DNA of 64,000 nt from Flavobacterium sp. IB48 (GCF_016405855.1 NZ_JAEFCA010000001.1:1-64000), one strand, 5' to 3'; numbered from the stretch's first letter, positions 1 to 8,183 are shown. Translations and numbers: made by a program. The notes: generated from the sequence alone by a model not told the origin.

Positions 1-60
1 TAAACGTTCCAAATCCTCCTGAAAAAAGTTCGACATTAGTTCGGGCGGGGCTACTAAGAC
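1..60. other. left edge, possible tRNA-3'-end remnant
   Basis: No gene is visible in these first bases. They contain a GTTCG element and the string CTACTAAGAC directly before a hairpin. The intact tRNA-Glu at 5192-5263 ends in a similar way, with ACTACTTACTAAGTC before its own near-identical hairpin. The stretch may be a decayed copy of a tRNA 3' end, but the similarity is short and the window edge hides what lies upstream. Confidence 0.25.
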
Positions 61-93
61 AAAAGCTTCAGATTTCTCTGAAGCTTTTTTTAT
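61..93 (+). terminator. intrinsic terminator, copy 1 of a repeated hairpin
   Basis: AAAAGCTTCAGA pairs with TCTGAAGCTTTT around a short loop and is followed by a T-rich run on the plus strand. The same hairpin recurs at 1886-1918, and a near-copy follows tRNA-Glu at 5275-5305. It terminates whatever lies upstream of the window on the plus strand. Confidence 0.75.
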
Positions 94-178
94 TTTTACC
101 CATTTTTTGATTCTCTTTGTAGGCCACAAATTGCAAATCTGCGCTATCGCTGTCTATATATCGAAGTGATCGGAATTT

Positions 179-1567
179 TTATTTCGTCCGTTTTGCTTCT
201 ATCTTTTTTCCATTCTGTAATAAAAACAAATTTGAAATTTCTCCTTTTTCGTTCTTTTCAAACTGAATTTGCGCATCTACTACTTTGTAGAAAAATAACA
301 TTTCACTTTCTACAAATATTCGGTACGCATCTTGTCCTGTCAATTGTGAAAATAGTTGGTCTTTATCTAATGAAATTTTGATTTCAAAATCTTTTTCAAC
401 TTCATAAGTCCCAACAAACTTTTGAAGTTCTTCAGTTGTAATACTAATTTCTTTTCTGATTTTTTGCGCAGGCAATGGTTTATTATATAAAATATTTCTA
501 ATTGCTTTAGAAGGAATTGAAACGTTGCTGTGATTTTGAAGTATTATTATTGTTTTATGATTTGTAATATGCCTATCGATAAAAGTTACATAACCTGGCC
601 AACCTCCATCATGGTTTGCAATTTTTCCAAAATCAGCATTTTCTTCAATTCCCCAACCAAAACCATAATTCCTTTTAGCTCCGTCTTTCAAAGTTGTTAA
701 TTCAAAAACTGCTTTCATTCCCTCTTTTGTGAGTAATTTATTGATATATAATGCTCGATCCCAAATCAGTAAATCGTTTACAGTTGAATTGACTGTTCCG
801 TCTCCAACAATACCATCAAGCCAAATAACCATTTTAGTCTCTTTCAATTCGTCTGGTAAAACATATTTTTTCAAACTATCTGAGTAAACATAACCAAAAG
901 CATAATTGTCAATTTTCTTTGGCGATAATCTACGATTGTAAACAAAGGTATTTTTCATTTTCAACGGTTGGAAAATAGCTGTTTTTAGATAGTCAGCGTA
1001 TGTCATACCTGATGCTTTCTCAATTATTGATGCCAATAGTGCATAGCCCGTATTGCTATATTCCCATTTAGTATTTGCCTCAAATAATATTTTTGGCTGA
1101 TGTTTACTAAATATATCAATTATGTCTTTGTTCGTGGCAATTTTAGATTTATCAAATAGACTATCCATAAGCTGCATATAGTCTGGCAGACCTCCAGTAT
1201 GGTTCAATAAGTTTCTTACAGTTACACCTTTATAAAAAGAAAGTTCGGGTAAGTATTTTTTGATGTCATCGTCCAAATTCAACTTCCCTTTTTCTTTAAG
1301 TATCATTATCCCCATAGCTGTGAACTGCTTTGAACAAGATGCCAATTCAAAAATCGAATTTTCGTTCAATTTTTCTTTTGTTGTTTCGTTTGCAAGTCCA
1401 AAACTATGTTTATAAATAACTTTCCCTTTTTCTGCAATTAGAAAATTTCCATTGATTTTCTCTTTTGAATAAAGTGAATTGAGCAAACTGTCAATTTTTT
1501 GAATTCTGTCTTGTCCAAATGTAAGATGTGCAATTAAAAGAAGTCCAATTGTAATTGTTAATTTCAT
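179..1567 (-). CDS. serine hydrolase, beta-lactamase-related (PF00144-type)
   Basis: This is a secreted or periplasmic penicillin-binding-protein-like serine hydrolase of 462 aa. Residues 1-19 form a signal peptide (MKLTITIGLL then LIAHLTFGQ). The catalytic set of the class C beta-lactamase / DD-peptidase fold is visible: SxxK as S77-C-S-K80, Y170-S-N172, and H319-D-G321 in place of the KTG triad. The last 100 residues are a separate small domain of the kind often found in these proteins. The substrate cannot be told; many relatives are esterases or peptidases rather than antibiotic-resistance enzymes. The gene stands alone. It has a TAnnTTTG-type promoter at 1708-1715 and a long leader containing a palindrome (1647-1680). 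Confidence 0.85.
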   Translation of the reverse strand: MKLTITIGLLLIAHLTFGQDRIQKIDSLLNSLYSKEKINGNFLIAEKGKVIYKHSFGLANETTKEKLNENSIFELASCSKQFTAMGIMILKEKGKLNLDDDIKKYLPELSFYKGVTVRNLLNHTGGLPDYMQLMDSLFDKSKIATNKDIIDIFSKHQPKILFEANTKWEYSNTGYALLASIIEKASGMTYADYLKTAIFQPLKMKNTFVYNRRLSPKKIDNYAFGYVYSDSLKKYVLPDELKETKMVIWLDGIVGDGTVNSTVNDLLIWDRALYINKLLTKEGMKAVFELTTLKDGAKRNYGFGWGIEENADFGKIANHDGGWPGYVTFIDRHITNHKTIIILQNHSNVSIPSKAIRNILYNKPLPAQKIRKEISITTEELQKFVGTYEVEKDFEIKISLDKDQLFSQLTGQDAYRIFVESEMLFFYKVVDAQIQFEKNEKGEISNLFLLQNGKKIEAKRTK

Positions 1568-1631
1568 TTTTTATTTTTTTGTTAATTAATGTAGGTGAGA
1601 TGTCTCGCAAAATAGCCACCCACTTATTTAC

Positions 1632-1682
1632 ATGTGTGACAAAACCACACATAGCCATCCAAATTTGGATAGCTATGTGTGA
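1632..1682. promoter_or_regulatory. palindrome in the leader of the serine hydrolase gene
   Basis: ACACATAGC at 1647-1655 pairs with GCTATGTGT at 1672-1680, and the interior ATCCAAA/TTTGGAT also pairs, giving a 34-bp near-perfect palindrome. A second inverted repeat, ATGTGTG / CACACAT (1632-1638 / 1646-1652), overlaps its left arm, so ATGTGTGA occurs twice, 43 bp apart. It lies between the likely promoter (1708-1715, minus strand) and the start codon at 1567. It could be a repressor operator or an mRNA hairpin. No T-run follows, so it is not a standard terminator. Confidence 0.5.
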
Positions 1683-1707
1683 TAAATTTCATACATTATT
1701 TATCTCT

Positions 1708-1715
1708 CAAATATA
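1708..1715 (-). promoter_or_regulatory. Bacteroidota -7 box for the serine hydrolase gene
   Basis: On the minus strand this reads TATATTTG, an exact match to the TAnnTTTG -7 consensus of Flavobacteriia. A TTTG lies 14 bp upstream, shorter than the usual spacing, so the -33 element is uncertain. Transcription would begin near 1700 and leave a leader of about 130 nt. Confidence 0.45.
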
Positions 1716-1740
1716 TATTTTTTTCACTACAAACTGTTAA

Positions 1741-2003
1741 AAGGACACTAAATTTGATTGAGGCTTTTTAGCACTTAATATGAGTGGTTATACAAGCAAA
1801 AAGAATAGAAAAAATTAAGAAGCACATGCTAAAATATTGTAATAATCCAAGATGATCACCTATTTGAATGCTTCCCTGTACTAAATAAAAAAGCTTCAGA
1901 TTTCTCTGAAGCTTTTTTATTTTTTGAAACTTTTTCTGAAGCTTTATATTGTTTTGTTCACGGGCGGGACGCTTGCGTTATTGAGGAACAGAAGAAGGAT
2001 GCC
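1741..2003. other. intergenic, no gene seen
   Basis: No open frame with protein-like character is visible. Besides the terminator hairpin at 1886-1918 it holds a second partial copy of TCTGAAGCTT just downstream (about 1935) and a G-rich stretch around 1960-1975 (GGGCGGGACGCTTGCG) that stands out from the AT-rich background. Confidence 0.5.
1886..1918. terminator. bidirectional terminator, copy 2 of the repeated hairpin
   Basis: AAAAAAGCTTCAGA pairs with TCTGAAGCTTTTTT around TTTC, with T-runs on both strands. It could serve the minus-strand genes ending at 2004. The sequence is almost identical to the hairpin at 61-93. Confidence 0.7.
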
Positions 2004-2258
2004 TCAATTACAATTTTTTATTTCAAGTTTATAATCCAATGTATTGATTTGTTGAATAAAATATTTTATCGAATTTTCTTTATCCATTCCACTAAAGCAG
2101 TATTCTACAAATCCTTTCACAAAATCTTCGCCTATAGCTTGCGAAATTATCAATTTCGGATTAGTAGTTGCTTCTTCCATTAATTTACAAAATACCGTTG
2201 ATTCTTCATCTGTCATTTTTTTGTCAAAATAAATTTCATAATTGAATGTAGTACTCAT
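2004..2258 (-). CDS. hypothetical protein, 84 aa
   Basis: I do not recognise a family. The frame is open up to 2345, but the first 29 codons would overlap the upstream gene. The protein most likely starts at the ATG at 2258 (MSTTFNYEIYF). It is a small, soluble, acidic, alpha/beta-looking protein without signal peptide or membrane segment. It lies 38 bp downstream of the NTF2-like gene in the same direction, so the two are probably co-transcribed and end at the hairpin at 1886-1918. Confidence 0.5.
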   Translation of the reverse strand: MSTTFNYEIYFDKKMTDEESTVFCKLMEEATTNPKLIISQAIGEDFVKGFVEYCFSGMDKENSIKYFIQQINTLDYKLEIKNCN

Positions 2259-2296
2259 AAAATTGCGGTTAATTTTATTATTAAAGCAATACCAAA

Positions 2297-2677
2297 TTAC
2301 GATTTTATTTCCAGTTCTGTTTCGGTATGCATCACACATGCCCATTTGTTGTTTTCTTTAACCCAAGTAGAAGTGCAGACACACTTTATAGGCGCTTTTT
2401 GACTTTGATCTACTATCTCAAAATCAAGACGATATCCTATTACAGCAGTATTTTCGGCAATTAGTTTTTCTTTTACATCATAGATGTTCAGCACTTTTAT
2501 TTTATTGGTCTGCCCAGAGTCGAACATATTTTTGAACTCAGTCTCACTGATGCTCTGAATACCATTTTTTCCGGCAACTATGCAAGGAAAAAATGTCAAA
2601 TTTCTTACTGTTTCATAATCATTATTTTCAACTCCGTTCCAGTATTTTTTTTCCAATTCTATAATTTGACCTTCCAT
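2297..2677 (-). CDS. NTF2-like (SnoaL/DUF4440-type) protein
   Basis: A 126-aa protein with the pattern of the NTF2-like fold: an N-terminal helix (IELEKKYWNGVENNDYETV), a middle part, then strands ending in TSTWVKENNKWACVMHTET. The phrase W-V-K-x-x-x-x-W near the C-terminus is typical of DUF4440/SnoaL-like members. Such proteins can be small-molecule-binding proteins, isomerases or stress proteins, and no catalytic residue can be assigned here. It probably forms a two-gene unit with the downstream 84-aa gene. Confidence 0.6.
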   Translation of the reverse strand: MEGQIIELEKKYWNGVENNDYETVRNLTFFPCIVAGKNGIQSISETEFKNMFDSGQTNKIKVLNIYDVKEKLIAENTAVIGYRLDFEIVDQSQKAPIKCVCTSTWVKENNKWACVMHTETELEIKS

Positions 2678-2770
2678 ATCATCTTGTTATTAATTAGACA
2701 TTTCACAAATTTCACATTAATATTGAAATAAAGTCGCTCTTTTAACATAGATTTAATTTAAGCTTTTTAA

Positions 2771-3571
2771 TCATAAATCAGGCTTTGGACCTTTTGAAAT
2801 TATAGATCTCATCACTCCAGGAAACCATCTTTGCAGCCAAACAGCAAGTTTGCCATGACCTGTGAAAATGTAATTTCTCTTTCGTTTTAAAATAGCTTGC
2901 ACCATTACTTTGGCAGCTTTATCGCTAGGCCACATTAAACTTGACGGCCGTAAATCTTGCTGCTCAGGATGCCAGACTCCGTCATTGTCAATTCGTGCAA
3001 TTTCCGAAACTACAAATCCGGGATGCACTGTGGTACAAGTAACGCCTGTTCCCATTAATTCAACCTGCAAAGTCTGTCCAATAGAGTTTACAGCAGCTTT
3101 CGAAGCTCCGTATGCACCAACATTAGGATTAGGAAGATAAGCACTTACACTTCCAACTAAACCAATTCGTCCTTTGCTTTTCTTTAAATGTGGCAGTGCA
3201 TATTTTACCGTTAAGGCTAATCCTGCAACATTGCCTTGTAATTGTCTATTCCAATCTTTAGCCGTTAAGTTTTCAATGCTTCCAAAAACGCCAAAACCAG
3301 CATTAGCGACCACTATATCCAAACGCCCCAATTCTTTAATAATTTGTTGGACTGCATTTTCAATAGAGGTTTCTTCCATTATGTCACACGGAATTACTAA
3401 TGCTTGTCCGCCAGAATCTCTAATTGTGACGGCAACTTTATCCAATAATTCTTTACGTCTTGACGAAAGAACAACTTTATATCCTAATCTGCTCCATTCA
3501 AAAGCCATTGATTTTCCAATGCCAGATGAAGCGCCTGTTATCCATATTACTTCTTCTTTCGCTTTTGTCAT
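2771..3571 (-). CDS. SDR family NAD(P)-dependent oxidoreductase
   Basis: A 266-aa classical short-chain dehydrogenase/reductase. The cofactor motif TGxxxGxG is T12-GASSGIG, the NAG motif is N90-A-G92, the catalytic Ser is S141 or S143, and the catalytic Tyr/Lys are Y154 and K158 (YGASK). An Arg-Arg after the second strand (R38-R39) suggests NADP(H). The C-terminal tail is basic and rich in aromatics, as in membrane-peripheral SDRs of the YqjQ/DltE type. The substrate is unknown. It is monocistronic, with at most loose linkage to the NTF2-like gene 93 bp downstream. Confidence 0.88.
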   Translation of the reverse strand: MTKAKEEVIWITGASSGIGKSMAFEWSRLGYKVVLSSRRKELLDKVAVTIRDSGGQALVIPCDIMEETSIENAVQQIIKELGRLDIVVANAGFGVFGSIENLTAKDWNRQLQGNVAGLALTVKYALPHLKKSKGRIGLVGSVSAYLPNPNVGAYGASKAAVNSIGQTLQVELMGTGVTCTTVHPGFVVSEIARIDNDGVWHPEQQDLRPSSLMWPSDKAAKVMVQAILKRKRNYIFTGHGKLAVWLQRWFPGVMRSIISKGPKPDL

Positions 3572-3684
3572 TTTACAATGTTTACCCTAAAGATATAACT
3601 TATTCATTATAAACCACATAATAACAAAAAAACAAGAATTTCTTATTCTTACGTTCACGAATAGTGTCTAACTTTTTTGGGACA

Positions 3685-3714
3685 GTCTGGAGACGCTTAC
3701 GCAGCTTTTCAGTT
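3685..3714. repeat. direct repeat A flanking the CAP gene
   Basis: About 30 bp beginning GTCTGGAGACGC and ending CTTTTCAGTT. It matches the stretch at 4415-4444 at roughly four positions in five, in the same orientation. The two copies bracket the CAP lipoprotein gene. Confidence 0.5.
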
Positions 3715-3738
3715 GGATGCATTAGAAAGCATAAGCTT

Positions 3739-4236
3739 CTAAATTTTTGCAAAAATACTAGTGTAATATTTTTTACCATCAGGACTTATCCTCATCGAAA
3801 TACCAAAATAATTAAAATCTCCCTCAATAATTTTTTTATGTTCTGGACTATTTAACCATCCATTTAAAACACCTTCTGGAGACTGATAATTGTATCCAAC
3901 ATTTTCGCCTACATTTTTTGCTCCCAATACTTTTCTTATATTTTCAGATCGACTTACAAAATCATTATGGCTTACCAAATTGCTTTCGATCATATTATTA
4001 TCATGTTCTTCAGCCTTGAAAGAAAGATAATCTTTTACTTGTATAGAATCCAATCCTCTTGACATCCTATAATCATTTATTAATTTCATCGTTTCCAATT
4101 CTACAGCACTATAAGTATAGTTCGCCATAATTTCATCTTTATAATTCGTTTGCATCCCTTCAGAGGAATCAGCAGAACAAGCATTTATAATCAAGACAAA
4201 TGCTATCAATAATCCTTTTTGCAATGTTTTTTTCAT
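3739..4236 (-). CDS. CAP-domain (SCP/PR-1-type) lipoprotein
   Basis: A 165-aa exported lipoprotein. The N-terminus has a charged start, a hydrophobic stretch and a lipobox ending at C20 (I-N-A-C20), so it is likely anchored to a membrane. The rest is a CAP domain: helix ELETMKLINDYRMSRG, the S-H-N-D segment, and the signature G-E-N-V-G-Y-N, followed by LNGWLNSPEHKKII. The function of bacterial CAP proteins (YkwD family) is largely unknown. The gene is bracketed by a 30-bp direct repeat (3685-3714 and 4415-4444), suggesting it arrived as a unit. Confidence 0.82.
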   Translation of the reverse strand: MKKTLQKGLLIAFVLIINACSADSSEGMQTNYKDEIMANYTYSAVELETMKLINDYRMSRGLDSIQVKDYLSFKAEEHDNNMIESNLVSHNDFVSRSENIRKVLGAKNVGENVGYNYQSPEGVLNGWLNSPEHKKIIEGDFNYFGISMRISPDGKKYYTSIFAKI

Positions 4237-4414
4237 TTTTGCCTCATATTGCTTATGTTGTAAAACAGAAGCCTCGTTTTTAAATTTTATGGTGCAAATT
4301 TCAGATTATAAAAAGCAACAAAAACCCTGTAAAAGCTTAAAAAACAACACAATAAGACTTAAAAAACACAACAAATCAACTATAAATGAAGCACTTAGAA
4401 ACTAAAAAGCGCAA

Positions 4415-4444
4415 AGTCGGAGACATTTGCGCAACTTCTCAGTT
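4415..4444. repeat. direct repeat B flanking the CAP gene
   Basis: Begins GTCGGAGACATT and ends CTTCTCAGTT; partner of 3685-3714. The pair spans about 760 bp containing only the CAP lipoprotein gene. Confidence 0.5.
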
Positions 4445-4488
4445 TAGCTCTCGAAAATGCAAGTTTTAATCCTTTATAGAAACTTTTC

Positions 4489-4800
4489 TCATCTCAGAAC
4501 TAACCTATACAATTCATCTAACAATTCCATTTCATCACTTGTAAGCATTTGCAAAGCAATTTCAAGCAAAAGCAATACATCCATTCCTGTTGAAGATGGA
4601 TCATCTTTTAATGCACAAATACTTGTTTTTAATAAAGAGGCAATTATAAGATTCAATTCGCTATACGAAGCAATTTTCAACGACAAATTAAACTGATTGT
4701 CACTTTTGGGATCTGATTCTAGCTTTTTGAAATAATTAATTTTATTCATTAATACTACAAAATCTTCTATTATTTCTTTTTGTTGTAATTTCATAATCAT
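4489..4800 (-). CDS. hypothetical protein, about 100 aa
   Basis: I do not recognise this protein. It is short, soluble and predicted mostly helical, with a Leu-rich C-terminal half (LLLLEIALQMLTSDEMELLDEL would form an amphipathic helix). The frame opens with Met-Ile-Met, so the start may be the third codon (4794). There is no signal peptide or membrane segment. It stands alone between the CAP gene and the tRNA-Glu leader. Confidence 0.5.
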   Translation of the reverse strand: MIMKLQQKEIIEDFVVLMNKINYFKKLESDPKSDNQFNLSLKIASYSELNLIIASLLKTSICALKDDPSSTGMDVLLLLEIALQMLTSDEMELLDELYRLVLR

Positions 4801-5142
4801 ACTTTTTTCTATTAGACAAATTTATAAGTGTGCAAATAAAAAATAAGGGACGTATTTATCCAGTCAAATACGTCTGTTAAAAATTAGGAAGACAATTATT
4901 CCCCTATTTGAACTCTAAATTTTGACAGAATTATAGAGAGATTATTCTTTCAAAAACAAAATCATTCAATATTTAGAAAAAATATTTTTCCTTAAAGAGT
5001 TAAACATTTTACCCACATAATCTCACAACAACTTTTTATTAATCAAACAAATACAAATACACTAACTCGACTAACACACCAATATTGATTGCCTAAAATG
5101 CTTTTTCATCAAAAAAAAAATAAAAATTTTTCTCAAAATCCT
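4801..5142. other. intergenic, no gene seen
   Basis: Very AT-rich, with stops in all frames. Apart from the tRNA-Glu promoter just downstream, nothing recognisable is present. Confidence 0.5.
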
Positions 5143-5172
5143 TTGTACATCTCAAAAATAGTTGCACTTTTG
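5143..5172 (+). promoter_or_regulatory. tRNA-Glu promoter
   Basis: TTG at 5143-5145, a 19-bp spacer, then CACTTTTG at 5165-5172, one mismatch from TAnnTTTG. It sits 20 bp upstream of the mature tRNA 5' end, the right place for a Bacteroidota sigma-A promoter. Confidence 0.6.
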
Positions 5173-5191
5173 CACCCGCAATAACAAAGCA

Positions 5192-5263
5192 GGTCCGTTC
5201 GTCTATCGGTTAGGACGCCAGGTTTTCATCCTGGTAAGGGGGGTTCGATTCCCCCACGGACTA
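5192..5263 (+). tRNA. tRNA-Glu (anticodon TTC)
   Basis: The cloverleaf folds fully: acceptor GGTCCGT/ACGGACT (with a G-T first pair), anticodon stem CCAGG/CCTGG with loop TTTTCAT giving TTC, and T-arm GGGGG-TTCGATT-CCCCC. The discriminator is A at 5263 and CCA is not encoded. A terminator follows directly. Confidence 0.96.
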
Positions 5264-5274
5264 CTTACTAAGTC

Positions 5275-5305
5275 AAAAGCTTCAGAGAAATCTGGAGCTT
5301 TTTTT
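5275..5305 (+). terminator. tRNA-Glu terminator
   Basis: AAAGCTTCAGA pairs with TCTGGAGCTTT (one G-T pair) around GAAA and is followed by seven T. It is a close relative of the hairpins at 61-93 and 1886-1918. Confidence 0.85.
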
Positions 5306-5492
5306 GTTTATATTTACTCCGTTAAATGTTTGAGTTTTTAAAAAAACTATTGAGGCGCACAAAACCTACAAATTAGCCATAAATAGAAATGCAAAAACAG
5401 CAAACACAATAACAAAGCAAACAAGAAGTTATGAATGAAGTAATTTCAGATTATAAGAAACAATCAAAAAAAAAATCAACCCAAATCTTAAA

Positions 5493-6692
5493 ATGAAACA
5501 CAAACTAGTAGCCCTTTTATTTGTATTCGCCTTTGCAAATATATCTGCACAAGCACCCGCCAGTAAAACCAATTACACCAACAGCAAATTACCTGCAGAA
5601 GAAGCTGTTACTAACAAGTCTCTAAAACCGCTAAAAAAAATCTCTTTAGACGATACTTCTATTTTAATTTACGACTACGACGGTTCTCTTTTTTCATGGG
5701 ATCTGGAAGTTGAAAGTATTGTTTGGACCGTAAAAGCTTCGGATGCTAATTCTGAAATGTGTGCCAATAAAATAACGATACAAGACGGAGTTGTATATAT
5801 TCCGTTTGTTAATGGCGAAATTTATGCTGTAGATAACGGAACGGGCGCTATTTTTTGGAAATCAAGATTAGGCAACATCAAAGATCAGATTGTTCTAAAA
5901 GATCAAACTCCAATTATTGCTAACGGAAAATTATTTATAACGGCTCAAAATCAAAATCAGAGCAGTAATTTATACGCCTTAGACTTAAAAGATGGAAGCT
6001 TGGCTTGGAACTACAAATTGGACACGCCAAACAACGACATAGAGCCATTATTTTTCGATAATAAGATTTTTACCCAAAGCGGAAACAATGTGTATTGTTT
6101 TGAAGCCAATACAGGCAAATTGCTAAACCAAAAAAGTTTTGACGAAACTATGACTGGAAAACCCGTTACTGATGGAGAAAGTGTTTTTATAGCTGGCGAC
6201 AAAAATTGGCTATACGCATTAAAACCAAACAGCTTGGATGTTTTATGGCAATTTAAAATAGACGAAAACCAAAACAACGTTAAAGAACGCATAGTTTGCC
6301 ACGACAAAAAGCTATATTTTGCAGCGCAAGGCTCAGAAGTTTCCTCTATTTATGCTGTTGATTCTAAAACAGGAACTCAGCTTTGGAAAACAAATTTTAA
6401 GGGCGACAATGTTGAATATATAGTTAAAGAAGTTGATAATCTTTGGGGATACACGCAAAAAAAGAAACTTTTTGAATTAGACTTATCAAACGGCGAAATG
6501 GCTTTTGAAGAAAAGCTAACTACACTGCCTATTTCAAATATTGAATTTCCAAATGATGACAACTTGCTTTATTACTATTGCGACGCAGGATTAATTCAGT
6601 TCGATTTAAAAGAAAAAGACGAAAATGTATATTATATGCGCACCTCAATTACAGACAATCCTTATAGCGCTTATTTAAAGATAATTCGATAA
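5493..6692 (+). CDS. PQQ-binding-like beta-propeller protein, secreted
   Basis: A 399-aa protein with a signal peptide (residues 1-20, ending ANISAQ) and at least six blades of a PQQ/WD-type propeller. Blade signatures such as YAVDNGTGAIFWKS, YALDLKDGSLAWNY, YCFEANTGKLLN and YAVDSKTGTQLWKT recur about every 45 residues. The repeats resemble BamB and quinoprotein dehydrogenases, but no PQQ ligands or catalytic site can be picked out, so an envelope scaffold role is as likely as an enzyme. It stands alone, with a strong terminator at 6694-6733. Confidence 0.8.
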   Translation: MKHKLVALLFVFAFANISAQAPASKTNYTNSKLPAEEAVTNKSLKPLKKISLDDTSILIYDYDGSLFSWDLEVESIVWTVKASDANSEMCANKITIQDGVVYIPFVNGEIYAVDNGTGAIFWKSRLGNIKDQIVLKDQTPIIANGKLFITAQNQNQSSNLYALDLKDGSLAWNYKLDTPNNDIEPLFFDNKIFTQSGNNVYCFEANTGKLLNQKSFDETMTGKPVTDGESVFIAGDKNWLYALKPNSLDVLWQFKIDENQNNVKERIVCHDKKLYFAAQGSEVSSIYAVDSKTGTQLWKTNFKGDNVEYIVKEVDNLWGYTQKKKLFELDLSNGEMAFEEKLTTLPISNIEFPNDDNLLYYYCDAGLIQFDLKEKDENVYYMRTSITDNPYSAYLKIIR

Positions 6693-6693
6693 T

Positions 6694-6733
6694 AAAAAAA
6701 GAAGCTTTTTCATTTGAAAAAGCTTCTTTTTTT
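6694..6733 (+). terminator. terminator of the beta-propeller gene
   Basis: AAAAAAAGAAGCTTTTT pairs with AAAAAGCTTCTTTTTTT around a six-base loop, immediately after the stop codon. Confidence 0.85.
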
Positions 6734-6750
6734 ATTTGATTGCAACAAAT

Positions 6751-6778
6751 AAAAAAGACCATTATAAATGGTCTTTTT
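6751..6778 (-). terminator. terminator of the 101-aa gene
   Basis: AAAAAAGACCAT pairs with ATGGTCTTTTT; on the minus strand a T-run follows. It lies 23 bp downstream of the stop at 6801. Confidence 0.75.
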
Positions 6779-6800
6779 ACTATCTTATTTTTGAGAAAAA

Positions 6801-7106
6801 TTATGCTCTAAACAAAGCATATTTATTGTAGCTATACAAAACTTTATCATAAGGAACATAAAGCGAAACTATCTTCTCTGTTGACTTGTCAAATTGGATT
6901 CCGTTGTGTTTTCTAAACAAATAAATCTCTTTCAAACAATTAGAAAGGCTTTGGTGGATTTCGCTTGTAAATGTTGGCAATTTTTTATCTCCTACCAAAA
7001 GATCAATCTGGTAGTTTGAACTACTTTTTGACAAGTTGTTACCAATAATTCTAATTGTAAAAGTTGTTGGTTTTCCGTATTGTTCTCCCTGATATTGTAG
7101 CGTCAT
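6801..7106 (-). CDS. hypothetical protein, 101 aa
   Basis: Not recognised. A small soluble protein, predicted to be largely beta-strand, with no signal peptide or membrane segment. The start MTLQYQGEQYGKPTTFTIRI looks like the first strand of a compact fold. The gene stands alone, with its own terminator at 6751-6778. Confidence 0.6.
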   Translation of the reverse strand: MTLQYQGEQYGKPTTFTIRIIGNNLSKSSSNYQIDLLVGDKKLPTFTSEIHQSLSNCLKEIYLFRKHNGIQFDKSTEKIVSLYVPYDKVLYSYNKYALFRA

Positions 7107-7263
7107 GATTTCTTTTTATTAAATGATTAGTACTACCGCCAATTACTTGGCTTTTGGTTCTCTAGATACTTTTATTAAAGTTATAAAAATTTAAGACAAA
7201 CATAAAAAATCCTTTCTAAATTATATGTTATTTTTTCAAGAAACCTTAAGGTCTAAAAAAACG

Positions 7264-7287
7264 AAAACCGTAAGGAATTACGGTTTT
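7264..7287 (-). terminator. terminator of the LRR gene
   Basis: AAAACCGTAA pairs with TTACGGTTTT around GGAA. On the minus strand it is followed by TCGTTTTTTT. It lies 54 bp downstream of the stop at 7341. Confidence 0.7.
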
Positions 7288-7340
7288 AATAATTAACTAA
7301 ATGTAAAATTCATTCATAAGCATCGATTGGTTTTGGTAAA

Positions 7341-8183
7341 CTATTGTAATTTATTTTCTTGGTTTATTTCTAATAAAAATGGATTTCCGTTCTCATCCAT
7401 CATTGTCATATTCAACACATCTAATAGTGCTATTTTTTTTGAAACTTCGCCTGTAAACTTATTGTACGAAAGATTCAATTCTTTCAGATTGGCAAGCTTT
7501 TCAATTTCTATCGGAATCGCTCCTGTAAAATCATTATCAAACAAACTGAAATTCTGCAGCGCATTCAAATTCATGATTTCATTGGTCAAACTTCCCGAAA
7601 GCTTATTATTATTCAAAAGCAACACTTTTAATCCAGAAATTTTATAAATCGAAACAGGCAGTTTTCCGTTAATTTCGTTATTAAAAACGGCTAAAATTTC
7701 GAGCTTATTCAACTTTCCAATTTCTGACGGAAGCTCTCCTGAAATAGCATTCATAAAAAGCTCCAAGTCTTTCAATTTGGCTAATTGACAAATTGAAGCC
7801 GGAATTACGCCAGACAATTTATTATTAGCAATATTGAGCAATTCTAATTCTTTCAAATTGAAAACCGAAGGAGACAAACTTCCTTCAATTTTATTCTTTT
7901 CCAGATTTAGCGATTCTAAATTTACAAGATCGTAAAAAGCTTCGGGCAATTCGCCTTGCAGATTATTATCTGCTAAATTAAGCGCCACTACTTTTCCATT
8001 TTGAGTTTTAACTCCATACCAAGTAGAAACCGGCAGATTTAAATCCCACTTTGTTTTCCACTGCAAACCATTTGTTGCGTGATATAATTTTATAAGCGCT
8101 TCTTTTTCTTTATCCGAAATGGTATCTGCCAAAACACTTAGCGAAAAAGCAAACACTAAAGAAAATGTAATTAAAATTTTCAT
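7341..8183 (-). CDS. secreted leucine-rich-repeat protein
   Basis: A 280-aa protein with a signal peptide (residues 1-19, ending SLSVLA). A cap follows that resembles plant LRR N-terminal caps (KEALIKLYHATNGLQWKT ... STWYGV). Then come about eight 23-24-residue repeats with the plant-type consensus LxxLxxLxLxxNxLxGxIP (for example LNIANNKLSGVIPASI, LNLSYNKFTGEVSKKI). No C-terminal sorting domain is visible. It is likely an extracellular or surface binding protein; the partner is unknown. Confidence 0.85.
   Translation of the reverse strand: MKILITFSLVFAFSLSVLADTISDKEKEALIKLYHATNGLQWKTKWDLNLPVSTWYGVKTQNGKVVALNLADNNLQGELPEAFYDLVNLESLNLEKNKIEGSLSPSVFNLKELELLNIANNKLSGVIPASICQLAKLKDLELFMNAISGELPSEIGKLNKLEILAVFNNEINGKLPVSIYKISGLKVLLLNNNKLSGSLTNEIMNLNALQNFSLFDNDFTGAIPIEIEKLANLKELNLSYNKFTGEVSKKIALLDVLNMTMMDENGNPFLLEINQENKLQ

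Noticed and set aside
179..1567. Antibiotic-resistance beta-lactamase
   Set aside because: The SxxK, YxN and HxG motifs are shared by many esterases and peptidases; nothing here points to beta-lactam hydrolysis or to a resistance cassette.
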